NCBI GenBank assembly: GCA_947631215.1 | Contig: CANRKN010000132.1 | Span: forward strand, 1 to 5,302 | Length of the DNA: 5,302 nucleotides | Origin: an uncultured Oscillospiraceae bacterium | GTDB lineage: Bacteria; Bacillota_A; Clostridia; Oscillospirales; Oscillospiraceae | Direction of reading: 5' to 3' | Shown here: piece by piece, positions 1-4,977 of the stretch | How the letters are laid out: every line of letters starts with the position of its first letter | How positions within the stretch are numbered: position 1 is the first letter of the stretch | Program-made: the position numbers and the translations under genes | The notes under the pieces: generated by a model | What the model was told of the DNA's origin: nothing | The model's input: only the letters and a program-made list of their open reading frames with translations | Database searches by the model: none

Positions 1-176
1 GGGTAGGCGTGGACGATGGCGTTGGTCACCGCCTCGGATACGGCGGTGCGGATGTCCCCCAGCTCCTCCAGCGTGGGGTCCATCTGAGCGGCGAAGGCCG
101 CCGCCGCGGCCCGGGCGAACCCCTCGTTCACGCTCCTGGCGGGAAATTCCAGCTTTATGTAGTTGCGCTGTTTCAT
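1..176 (-). CDS. spoIIAB: Anti-sigma-F factor SpoIIAB, N-terminal 58 residues (partial)
   Basis: SpoIIAB is a GHKL-fold serine kinase. In the pre-divisional cell it holds sigma-F inactive and it phosphorylates SpoIIAA. The visible protein starts [20 protein letters not shown] and runs off the left window edge at residue 58 of an expected length near 145. It aligns from memory with Bacillus subtilis SpoIIAB over its whole visible length, with a two-residue offset: the FAR motif holds R22 (R20 in B. subtilis, a contact for sigma-F and SpoIIAA), then QMDPTLEEL, then the ATP-binding N-box [12 protein letters not shown] with E48 and N52. The ATG at 176 is set by a GGAGG site at 184-188 with a 7-nt spacer. 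It lies 148 bp downstream of spoIIAA rather than directly abutting it, which is unusual. spoIIAC (sigma-F) is expected next, outside the window. The identity is firm; the remainder of the gene cannot be judged. Confidence 0.95.
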   Translation of the reverse strand, partial: MKQRNYIKLEFPARSVNEGFARAAAAAFAAQMDPTLEELGDIRTAVSEAVTNAIVHAY

Positions 177-188
177 ATGTAGACCTCC

Positions 189-324
189 ATTATTCCATTC
201 GGATGAGGGGGCTTTGCCAGCCCGACGGGCGGCGAGAGCCGGCAGTGCCCCGCACGCGCTCGGTGAGCGAAGCGAACTTTAGCGGGAGGGGCCCTGCCGG
301 GCGAGGCCGCCCTGGCACTGGATG
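189..324. repeat. GC-rich intergenic stretch of nested inverted repeats between spoIIAA and spoIIAB
   Basis: This non-coding stretch fills most of the 148-bp gap between spoIIAA and spoIIAB. I see a long imperfect inverted repeat, CCGGCAGTGCCCC at 239-251 against GGGGCCCTGCCGG at 288-300 (12 of 13 pairs). Inside its loop is CGCTC-GGT-GAGCG (257-269), and to the left is GCCCG-A-CGGGC (220-230). The left edge, CGGATGAGGGGG near 200, resembles the ends of short dispersed intergenic repeats that I remember from gut Clostridia, but copy number cannot be seen here. It could be a REP/MITE-like insertion, an RNA structure that tunes the SpoIIAA:SpoIIAB ratio, or a decayed insertion. It has no Shine-Dalgarno-linked reading frame. 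Confidence 0.55.
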
Positions 325-651
325 CTATACGCCCGGTCCCGCGCCGGTGCTGATCTTGATGACGCGGTCGATGCCTGATGCGTCTATAACCTTCAAAGGC
401 TGGTTCTTTACATTCTCCACCCAGGCCCGGCCGCCGGTCTCGGCCATGAGCCGGGCGATCTTCAAAATGAGGGCGATGCCGGAGGAGTCCATGAAGGTGA
501 GCCCGGCCATGTCCACCACGCAGTCCCGGGGCAGATAGTCGTCCACGGCGGCGCTGATCTTCCTGAGGGCCGCCGACGCCTCATGGTGGTCCAGCTCCCC
601 CTTCAGATACAGCGTCAGCCGCCCGTCGGCATAGCTCGACAGCACCTTCAT
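325..651 (-). CDS. spoIIAA: Anti-anti-sigma-F factor SpoIIAA
   Basis: SpoIIAA is a small STAS-domain protein. In its unphosphorylated form it displaces sigma-F from SpoIIAB in the forespore; SpoIIAB inactivates it by phosphorylation and SpoIIE reactivates it. The product is 108 aa. The family signatures are visible: GELDHH at 18-23 and LTFMDSSGIALIL at 51-63, where S57 matches the phosphorylated S58 of B. subtilis, and DASGIDRVIKI near the end. The ATG at 651 has GGGAG at 661-665 with a 9-nt spacer. An in-frame TTG at 678 would add nine residues but lies inside a hairpin and lacks its own site. The protein ends about nine residues short of the B. subtilis form (117 aa) with a Gly/Pro-rich tail, ISTGAGPGV, where a last helix would be expected; the repeat-rich stretch begins just after the stop. 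First gene of the spoIIA operon. Confidence 0.96.
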   Translation of the reverse strand: MKVLSSYADGRLTLYLKGELDHHEASAALRKISAAVDDYLPRDCVVDMAGLTFMDSSGIALILKIARLMAETGGRAWVENVKNQPLKVIDASGIDRVIKISTGAGPGV

Positions 652-677
652 AAGGCTCGTCTCCCTTCTTCCCAACA

Positions 678-711
678 AAAATCACACCGTACAAACGTAC
701 AGTGTGATTTT
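678..711. promoter_or_regulatory. Large hairpin/palindrome upstream of spoIIAA
   Basis: The arms AAATCACAC (plus positions 679-687) and GTGTGATTT (702-710), extended by A678-T711, enclose GTAC-AAAC-GTAC (689-700). In the minus-strand RNA all positions pair, with one G-U at 688/701, giving about 15 bp and a 4-nt loop. It is followed by UUUUUG and, 13 nt on, by the spoIIAA ribosome site. As RNA it looks like an intrinsic terminator or attenuator inside the spoIIAA leader. As DNA it could be a dyad operator. On the plus strand it is followed only by a short TTTT and has a C-A mismatch. Which reading applies depends on where spoIIAA transcription starts, which I could not locate. Confidence 0.6.
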
Positions 712-724
712 ACGATATATGCGC

Positions 725-741
725 TGTCGAATGCTGTCGCA
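725..741. promoter_or_regulatory. Tandem Spo0A boxes upstream of spoIIAA
   Basis: TGTCGAA at 725-731 is an exact match to the Spo0A box consensus TGNCGAA. A second, TGTCGCA at 735-741, has one mismatch and starts exactly 10 bp later, the head-to-tail spacing known for Spo0A dimers. A third partial core, CGACAG, lies on the opposite strand at 755-760. They sit 74-90 bp upstream of the spoIIAA start codon. Spo0A-phosphate is the established activator of spoIIA in B. subtilis, so the site is where it should be. I could not find a good sigma-H promoter (AGGA-type -35 with GAAT-type -10) beside it. Confidence 0.6.
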
Positions 742-762
742 CGGGGGCGGGCGGCGACAGAC

Positions 763-780
763 TAGTAAATATATTTACTA
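763..780. promoter_or_regulatory. Operator 1: perfect 18-bp palindrome
   Basis: TAGTAAATATATTTACTA is a perfect palindrome. Its core AGTAAA-TATA-TTTACT has the same 6-bp half-sites and 4-bp spacer as a second palindrome centred 25 bp further right. Both lie just upstream of the XRE regulator gene, so they are probably its own operators. This is inference from position and symmetry. Confidence 0.6.
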
Positions 781-787
781 AAGTCAA

Positions 788-805
788 GAGTAAACTTCTT
801 TACTC
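788..805. promoter_or_regulatory. Operator 2: GAGTAAA-CTTC-TTTACTC
   Basis: A perfect 7-bp inverted repeat with a 4-nt spacer. Its inner core AGTAAA-N4-TTTACT matches the palindrome at 763-780. It ends 31 bp before the XRE start codon and 3 bp before a TATACT element, so a bound protein would cover the promoter region. It probably forms a repressor-operator pair with the site to its left. Confidence 0.6.
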
Positions 806-808
806 GGT

Positions 809-814
809 TATACT
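809..814 (+). promoter_or_regulatory. Possible -10 element for the XRE-nitroreductase operon
   Basis: TATACT differs from TATAAT at one position and lies 22 bp upstream of the XRE start codon. There is no convincing -35 box at the right distance; that region is occupied by operator 2. The predicted leader would be only about 16 nt and would begin almost at the ribosome site. CACCC (815-819) can pair with GGGTG (827-831), so a longer transcript would fold over the ribosome site. Tentative. Confidence 0.35.
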
Positions 815-836
815 CACCCTGACAGGGGGTGAGGCC

Positions 837-1034
837 ATGGAGATATATCAGGAGCGGATACGGGCGCTCCGGGAGGACCATGACCTGACCCAGGAGCAGG
901 TGGCGGCCTATCTGGGCACGTCCCAGACGATGTACGCCCGGTATGAGCGCGGCGCGAACGAGCTCCCCATCCGCCATTTGATAGCGCTTTGCAGGCTGTA
1001 CCACGTCTCGTCAGACCAGATATTGGGGATATAA
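837..1034 (+). CDS. XRE-family helix-turn-helix transcriptional regulator (65 aa)
   Basis: A minimal single-domain DNA-binding protein of the Cro/C1 (XRE) type. The helix-turn-helix is clear: IRALREDHDLTQEQVAAYLG, then TSQTMYARYERG (about residues 8-39), followed by the two closing helices (IRHLIALCRLYHVSSDQIL). It has no sensor, metal-binding or membrane segment, so it is probably a dimeric repressor or activator. The ATG at 837 follows GGGGGTGAG (825-833), with a 7-nt gap after the G-run. Two matched palindromes directly upstream suggest autoregulation. The nitroreductase gene follows after 19 bp, so it probably controls that gene as well. The signal it responds to cannot be read from the sequence. 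The domain assignment is firm; the role is inferred. Confidence 0.92.
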   Translation: MEIYQERIRALREDHDLTQEQVAAYLGTSQTMYARYERGANELPIRHLIALCRLYHVSSDQILGI

Positions 1035-1053
1035 AAAACCAAGGAGCCGTACG

Positions 1054-1680
1054 ATGGATTTCTTTGAAACAGTCGAAAAGAGAAGGACTGTCCGGGATTT
1101 TGAAAACAGCCCCCTGCCCCAGGAGGACGTCATAAAAATCATCGACGCCGGTCTCAAAGCGCCCACAAATGACCATATGCGGGACTGGCATTACATTGTG
1201 GTCCGGGACAAAGCCGCCGTCTTAAAACTGTTGGAAATAGTCCCCCGCACCATCTCCCACGAGGACATGGAGCAGCTCCTTCGGGATTGGGACCTGCGGG
1301 ACAGCGTACAGCAAAACAGCTATCGGGCCGCCGTTCCAAAGCAGTACAGGATGCTGGCTGACGCGGCTGTGGTCGTGGCGCCGCTGATGAAGCTGAAAAC
1401 CGACCTGCTCCACCCCGACAACATCTCCCATCTCAACGGATTCGCCTCCATATGGTGCAGCATAGAGAATATCTTTCTCGCCGCCACCGCCCTCGGCTAT
1501 GGATGCAGTATGCGTATCCCTCTGGGAGATGAGGAACAATGGGCGAAGGACGTGCTCGGTTTTCCAGGCGACTACTTCATGCCCTGCTTTATCGGAATCG
1601 GAACGCCGAAAAAGGATGCGCCCCACATAGAGCAAAAGGCGATCGACATACGCGAGCGCATCCACTGGGACAAGTGGTAA
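1054..1680 (+). CDS. Nitroreductase-family FMN-dependent oxidoreductase (208 aa)
   Basis: Members of this family are homodimeric cytoplasmic flavoproteins that use NAD(P)H to reduce nitroaromatics, quinones or flavins, or carry out specialised redox steps. Visible marks are the N-terminal FMN-phosphate motif KRRTVRDF (9-16), APTNDHMRDWHYIVV (37-51), the central helix SIENIFLAATALGYGCSMRIP (136-156), and FIGIGTPKKDAP near the C-terminus (179-190). The length is normal for the family. A long charged insert (about residues 66-100) sits in the region that usually shapes the substrate pocket, so the substrate cannot be predicted. The ATG at 1054 has AAGGAG at 1041-1046 with a 7-nt spacer. It is the second gene of the operon with the XRE regulator and ends before a strong terminator. 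Confidence 0.92.
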   Translation: MDFFETVEKRRTVRDFENSPLPQEDVIKIIDAGLKAPTNDHMRDWHYIVVRDKAAVLKLLEIVPRTISHEDMEQLLRDWDLRDSVQQNSYRAAVPKQYRMLADAAVVVAPLMKLKTDLLHPDNISHLNGFASIWCSIENIFLAATALGYGCSMRIPLGDEEQWAKDVLGFPGDYFMPCFIGIGTPKKDAPHIEQKAIDIRERIHWDKW

Positions 1681-1691
1681 CTGCAAATAAA

Positions 1692-1728
1692 GAACCGGCG
1701 CGGCATGATGCCGCGCCGGTTCCTTTTT
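1692..1728 (+). terminator. Strong intrinsic terminator of the XRE-nitroreductase operon
   Basis: GAACCGGCGCGGCAT (1692-1706) and its perfect complement (1708-1722) flank a single central base and are followed by CTTTTTCT. It starts 11 bp after the nitroreductase stop codon. On the minus strand the same stem is followed by TTCTTTATTT, so it may also terminate the convergent 52-aa gene that ends at 1762. Confidence 0.93.
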
Positions 1729-1761
1729 CTGTTGCCGTCGAAGCGTGGCGGCAGGTAAATA

Positions 1762-1920
1762 TCAATCGCCGTCCCGTTCCTCCGCCGTGTCGATATACTT
1801 TTCTTCCGCTTCCTCCATGGCCTGCTGCAATATCTGCCGCGCCTCTCCATCCGGCTGCACGTCCAGCGCCCTGTCCACAGCCTGGCATAGGATGTAATAC
1901 ATCTTCTGATAGTCCGCCAT
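1762..1920 (-). CDS. Small acidic protein of unknown function (52 aa)
   Basis: I cannot name this gene. The product begins MADYQKMYYILCQAVDRALD and continues with a mostly helical stretch, EARQILQQAMEEAEEKYIDTAEE (about 26-48), ending in an acidic tail. It looks like two amphipathic helices joined by a short VQPDG turn, without a signal peptide, membrane segment or metal motif (one Cys only). From memory, short proteins with this xxYxKMYxxLxxAVxxAL...AEExYI layout are common hypothetical proteins in gut Clostridia, but their function is not known to me. The ATG at 1920 is supported by AAGGAG at 1929-1934 with an 8-nt spacer; the frame stays open upstream to 1983 but without a site. It is divergent from the ribbon-helix-helix gene and probably ends at the bidirectional hairpin at 1692-1722. 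Confidence 0.78.
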   Translation of the reverse strand: MADYQKMYYILCQAVDRALDVQPDGEARQILQQAMEEAEEKYIDTAEERDGD

Positions 1921-2032
1921 GATAGCAGCTCCTTGTAAACATATTTTGGACACATAACATATCCATTTCCGCCAGTATAACACATATCCGCTCTAAAATA
2001 AATATAAAATATATTTGTTTTGGGGTGATTTT
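1921..2032. promoter_or_regulatory. AT-rich divergent promoter region between two tiny genes
   Basis: This 112-bp region must drive both the 52-aa gene (leftward) and the ribbon-helix-helix gene (rightward). On the minus strand TGTTATACT (plus 1974-1982) reads as an extended -10 element, which would give a leader of about 46 nt. On the plus strand the tract around 1991-2014 contains TATAAA (2003-2008) but no good -35. ACATATCC occurs twice, at 1957-1964 and 1982-1989, bracketing the minus-strand -10; this could be an operator. The promoter assignments are weak. Confidence 0.4.
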
Positions 2033-2203
2033 GTGGTCACAAAGAGCCTTTCCATTCGGATAGAGCCGGAGCTTTTGGACAAGCTCCACGTGGTGGCAGA
2101 CTACGAAGGGCGGTCCGCCAACAGCCAGATATTGATCCTCATCCGCCGGTGCGTCGAGCAGTACGAGCAGGAGCACGGCAAAATCGAACTGGGCGGAAAA
2201 TAA
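2033..2203 (+). CDS. Arc/CopG-type ribbon-helix-helix DNA-binding protein (56 aa)
   Basis: The product has the classic ribbon-helix-helix layout: an N-terminal beta strand KSLSIRI (4-10), helix A EPELLDKLHVVADYEG (11-26), and helix B NSQILILIRRCVEQYEQEHG (30-49). Such proteins dimerise through the strand and insert it in the DNA major groove; they usually repress their own promoter or act as antitoxins or plasmid/phage regulators. I choose the GTG at 2033 because GGGGTGAT (2022-2029) just before it matches the 16S tail closely. A TTG at 2015 would add six residues upstream of that site. No toxin gene lies beside it, so an antitoxin role is not supported. Its only close partner is the divergent 52-aa gene. 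Confidence 0.85.
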   Translation: MVTKSLSIRIEPELLDKLHVVADYEGRSANSQILILIRRCVEQYEQEHGKIELGGK

Positions 2204-2241
2204 GGAACACAGACCGGATGCCAGTATGGTCCCGGCACAAA

Positions 2242-2273
2242 AAGAGCACGGTGCAGTATTGCATCGTGCTCTT
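2242..2273. terminator. Bidirectional terminator between the RHH gene and valS
   Basis: AAGAGCACGGTGCA (2242-2255) pairs with TGCATCGTGCTCTT (2260-2273) around a GTAT loop, with one G-U pair in plus-strand RNA (a C-A mismatch on the minus strand). Read leftward it ends in a TTTTTG run and suits the end of the trxA-valS transcript. Read rightward it is preceded by CAAAAAG and followed by the moderately T-rich CTTATCTATTCAGTTTT, suiting the ribbon-helix-helix gene. Confidence 0.8.
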
Positions 2274-2339
2274 ATCTATTCAGTTTTCCGAATCACATCT
2301 TCACAAGCTTTGATTCAGTGTATTCAGTGAACAGCGCCA

Positions 2340-2370
2340 CCTCCCCTTGCACAGGGGAGGCTTTATTTTA
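2340..2370 (+). terminator. GC-rich hairpin next to the valS stop codon, possible dispersed repeat
   Basis: CCTCCCCT (2340-2347) pairs with AGGGGAGG (2353-2360) around TGCAC, followed on the plus strand by CTTTATTTTA. It therefore has terminator form rightward, as a second stop before antisense reading of valS. Leftward no T-run follows. The core resembles an intergenic repeat (GCCTCCCC...GGGGAGGTGGC) that I remember from many gut Clostridia, so it may be a repeat remnant. Just left of it is a 9-bp tandem, ATTCAGTGT/ATTCAGTGA (2313-2330). Confidence 0.6.
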
Positions 2371-4977
2371 CCCCAGGTTCTTCAAGCTCTCCTCCAAATT
2401 CGCCGCCAGGGCCTGGGCTTTCGCCAGCTTGTCCCGCTCGGCGGCCACCACCCGCTCCGGGGCCCGGGAGACGAAGCTCTCGTTGGCCAGCTTTTTCTCC
2501 TGGTTGGCAATGTCCTGCTTGGCTTTGGCCAGCTCTTTCGTAATGCGCTCCCGCTCCTTGTCCAGGTCCACCAGCTCCGCCATGGGCATATACACCGTGG
2601 CGCCGCCGGTGACCACCGTCACCATGCCGGATATATCGGCGGGAGCCTCGGTCGTCACGTTCACCGCCCCGGCGTAGGCCAGGTTCGCCATGTACACCGT
2701 CCCGGCCTCGTAGACCTGGGGCTCGGCGGTGACAAGGGTGATATGGGGCCGCTTGGAGGGGGGCACGTTCATCTCCGCCCGGCGGCTGCGCACCGCCTTC
2801 ACCGCCTCCATGATCTTCTCGAAGTCCTCCTCCTCGGTCTGGAAGCACAGGGCCTCGTTGACCTCGGGATAGGTCTCCACGATGAGGGCCTTCCCCTCAT
2901 GGGGGATGGCGCCGTAGATCTCCTCGGTGATGAAGGGCATGAAGGGGTGCAGAAGCCGCAGGATGTCGGTGAGCACGTACAAGAGCACCTGCTGGGCGCT
3001 CACGTCCCCCTCCCGCAGGCGAGGCTTGGTGATCTCGATATACCAGTCGCAAAAGCTGTCCCAGATGAAGTCGTATATCTTCGTCGCGGCCAGGCCCAGC
3101 TCGTACTTATCGAAGTTCTCGTTGACCTCGGCGATGAGGCTTTGGAGCTTGGACAATATCCACTTGTCCTCCAGCTTCAGCTCCCCGGGCAGCTTATTCT
3201 CCTCCACCGTCAGGTTCATCATCACGTACCGGGCGGCGTTCCACAGCTTGTTGGCGAAGTTGCGCATGGCCTCGCACCGCTCCACGTAGAAGCGCATGTC
3301 GTTGCCGGGGGAGTTGCCGGTGATGAGGTTGAAGCGCAGGGCGTCCGCGCCGTACTGGTCGATGACCTCGATGGGGTCCACGCCGTTGCCGGCGGATTTG
3401 GACATCTTCTTGCCGTGGGGGTCCCGGACAAGGCCGTGGATGAGCACGGTCTTGAAGGGCTCCTTTTTCATGTGCTCCATGCCGGAGAAGATCATCCGGG
3501 CCACCCAGAAGAAGATGATGTCGTAGCCGGTGACCAGCACGTCCGTGGGATAGAAGTACGCCAGGTCCTCCGTCTTATCCGGCCAGCCCAGGGTGGAGAA
3601 GGGCCACAGGGCGGAGCTGAACCAGGTGTCCAGCACGTCCGGGTCCCGGGTGATATTCTTCGAGCCGCAGGCCTCGCACTGGCAGGCGTCCTCGCGGGAA
3701 ACGGTGACGTGGCCGCAGTCGGCGCAGTACCAGGCGGGGATCTGGTGGCCCCACCACAGCTGCCGGCTGATGCACCAGTCCCGGACGTTGTGCATCCAGT
3801 TGAGGTACGTCTTGGCGAACCGGTCGGGCACGAACTGGATGGTGCCGTCCTCCACCACCCGGATGGCCTCCTTGGCCAGGGGCTCCATCTTCACGAACCA
3901 CTGGTCGCTGGCCAGGGGCTCCACGTCGCTGTGGCAGCGGTAGCAGGTGCCCACGTTATGTACGTGTTCCTCCACCTTCACGAGATACCCCTGCTCCTCC
4001 AGGTCCTTCAGGATGACCTTCCGGGCCTCGTACCGGTCCAGGCCATTATACTTGCCGCCGTTGATGATGCAGCCGTTGTCGTCGATGACTAGGATCTGCT
4101 CCAAATTATGGCGCAGGCCCACCTCGAAGTCGTTGGGGTCGTGGCAGGGGGTCATCTTCACGCAGCCGGTGCCGAATTCCATGTCCACGTACTCGTCGGC
4201 CACGATGGGGATCTCCCGCCCCACCAGGGGCAGGATGCAGGTCTTGCCCACGATGGAGGTATACCGCTCGTCGTTGGGGTTCACCGCCACGCCGGTGTCG
4301 CCCAGCATGGTCTCGGGCCGGGTCGTCGCGACGACGACCTCCCCGGAGCCGTCGGCCAGGGGATAGCGCAGGTGCCAGAGATGCCCCGGCTTTTCCTCAT
4401 ACTCCACCTCCGCGTCGGAAAGAGCGGTGGTGCAGTGGGGGCACCAGTTGATGATGCGCTTGCCCTTGTAAATAAGGCCCTTCTCGTAGAGGGAGCAGAA
4501 CACCTCGCGGACCGCCTTGGAGCAGCCCTCGTCCATGGTGAAGCGCTGGCGCTCCCAGTCGCAGGAGGAGCCCAGGGTCTTGAGCTGCTCCACGATGCGG
4601 TCGCCGTACTTGTTCTTCCAGTCCCACACCCTATCCAGGAACTTCTCCCGGCCCAGGTCGAAGCGGGTCAGCCCCTCCTCGTTGCGCAGGTTCTCCTCGA
4701 CTTTTATTTGGGTGGCGATGCCCGCGTGGTCATAGCCGGGCAGCCACAGGGCGGAATAGCCCTTCATCCGCTTGTAGCGGGTGAGCACGTCCTGGATGGT
4801 CTCGTCCACGGCGTGGCCCAGGTGGAGCTGGCCCGTCACGTTGGGGGGCGGGATGACGATGGTGAAGGGCTTCTTCTCAGGGTCCCGCTCCGCGTGGAAG
4901 TAATTGCCGTCCAGCCACTGCTGGTATATCTTCTTCTCGACCTGCTTGGGGTCGTACTGTTTGGGCAGCTCTCTCAT
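2368..4977 (-). CDS. valS: Valyl-tRNA synthetase ValS
   Basis: A class Ia aminoacyl-tRNA synthetase that charges tRNA-Val in the cytoplasm and edits mischarged threonine. The 869-aa product is full length (B. subtilis ValS is about 880). In order: [14 protein letters not shown] with the HIGH-type signature HLGH at 52-55; a cysteine pair WCPHC (179, 182); the CP1 editing domain with [12 protein letters not shown] (217-228) and HDPND (279-283); further Cys pairs CYRC (345, 348), CADC (418, 421) and CEAC (434, 437), probably zinc-binding; KMSKS at 524-528; the anticodon-binding domain ([10 protein letters not shown], 639-648); and a C-terminal coiled coil rich in Glu/Lys (about 801-865). The ATG at 4977 overlaps the trxA stop by 4 nt (ATGA) and has GAGGAG about 8 nt upstream. 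An in-frame GTG at 4983 would be too close to that site. No T-box fits between the genes; one could lie upstream of trxA, outside the window. Confidence 0.98.
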   Translation of the reverse strand: MRELPKQYDPKQVEKKIYQQWLDGNYFHAERDPEKKPFTIVIPPPNVTGQLHLGHAVDETIQDVLTRYKRMKGYSALWLPGYDHAGIATQIKVEENLRNEEGLTRFDLGREKFLDRVWDWKNKYGDRIVEQLKTLGSSCDWERQRFTMDEGCSKAVREVFCSLYEKGLIYKGKRIINWCPHCTTALSDAEVEYEEKPGHLWHLRYPLADGSGEVVVATTRPETMLGDTGVAVNPNDERYTSIVGKTCILPLVGREIPIVADEYVDMEFGTGCVKMTPCHDPNDFEVGLRHNLEQILVIDDNGCIINGGKYNGLDRYEARKVILKDLEEQGYLVKVEEHVHNVGTCYRCHSDVEPLASDQWFVKMEPLAKEAIRVVEDGTIQFVPDRFAKTYLNWMHNVRDWCISRQLWWGHQIPAWYCADCGHVTVSREDACQCEACGSKNITRDPDVLDTWFSSALWPFSTLGWPDKTEDLAYFYPTDVLVTGYDIIFFWVARMIFSGMEHMKKEPFKTVLIHGLVRDPHGKKMSKSAGNGVDPIEVIDQYGADALRFNLITGNSPGNDMRFYVERCEAMRNFANKLWNAARYVMMNLTVEENKLPGELKLEDKWILSKLQSLIAEVNENFDKYELGLAATKIYDFIWDSFCDWYIEITKPRLREGDVSAQQVLLYVLTDILRLLHPFMPFITEEIYGAIPHEGKALIVETYPEVNEALCFQTEEEDFEKIMEAVKAVRSRRAEMNVPPSKRPHITLVTAEPQVYEAGTVYMANLAYAGAVNVTTEAPADISGMVTVVTGGATVYMPMAELVDLDKERERITKELAKAKQDIANQEKKLANESFVSRAPERVVAAERDKLAKAQALAANLEESLKNLG

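Noticed and set aside
203..538. Plus-strand frame of 111 codons covering the repeat and the antisense of spoIIAA
   Set aside because: It runs through the inverted repeats and then mirrors spoIIAA. It has no ribosome site and no recognisable domain.
652..678. Nine-residue N-terminal extension of SpoIIAA from TTG 678
   Set aside because: The TTG lies at the foot of the hairpin without its own ribosome site; the ATG at 651 has GGGAG at 9 nt and matches the family start.
763..805. CRISPR-like or attachment-site repeats
   Set aside because: There are only two units, they are palindromic with different centres, and no integrase or cas gene is near; operators explain them better.
1222..1686. Minus-strand frame of 154 codons inside the nitroreductase gene
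   Set aside because: Antisense shadow of a gene with clear family motifs; no start signal.
1589..2176. Minus-strand frame of 195 codons spanning the nitroreductase end, the terminator and both tiny genes
   Set aside because: It reads through a strong terminator hairpin and across three better-supported genes, and the translation is compositionally odd.
2015..2203. Longer ribbon-helix-helix protein starting at TTG 2015
   Set aside because: The start would lie upstream of the GGGGTGAT ribosome site at 2022-2029, which correctly places the GTG at 2033. The added residues (FWGDF) do not belong to the fold.
2033..2203. Antitoxin of a toxin-antitoxin pair
   Set aside because: No toxin-sized gene is adjacent on the same strand. 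The divergent 52-aa protein resembles no toxin family I know, and divergent layout is atypical for such pairs.
2347..4092. Plus-strand open frame of 581 codons antisense to valS
   Set aside because: Its product is a low-complexity His/Val/Gly/Leu-rich sequence, typical of the reverse frame of a GC-rich gene. It has no family motif, and the minus strand encodes an unmistakable full-length ValS.
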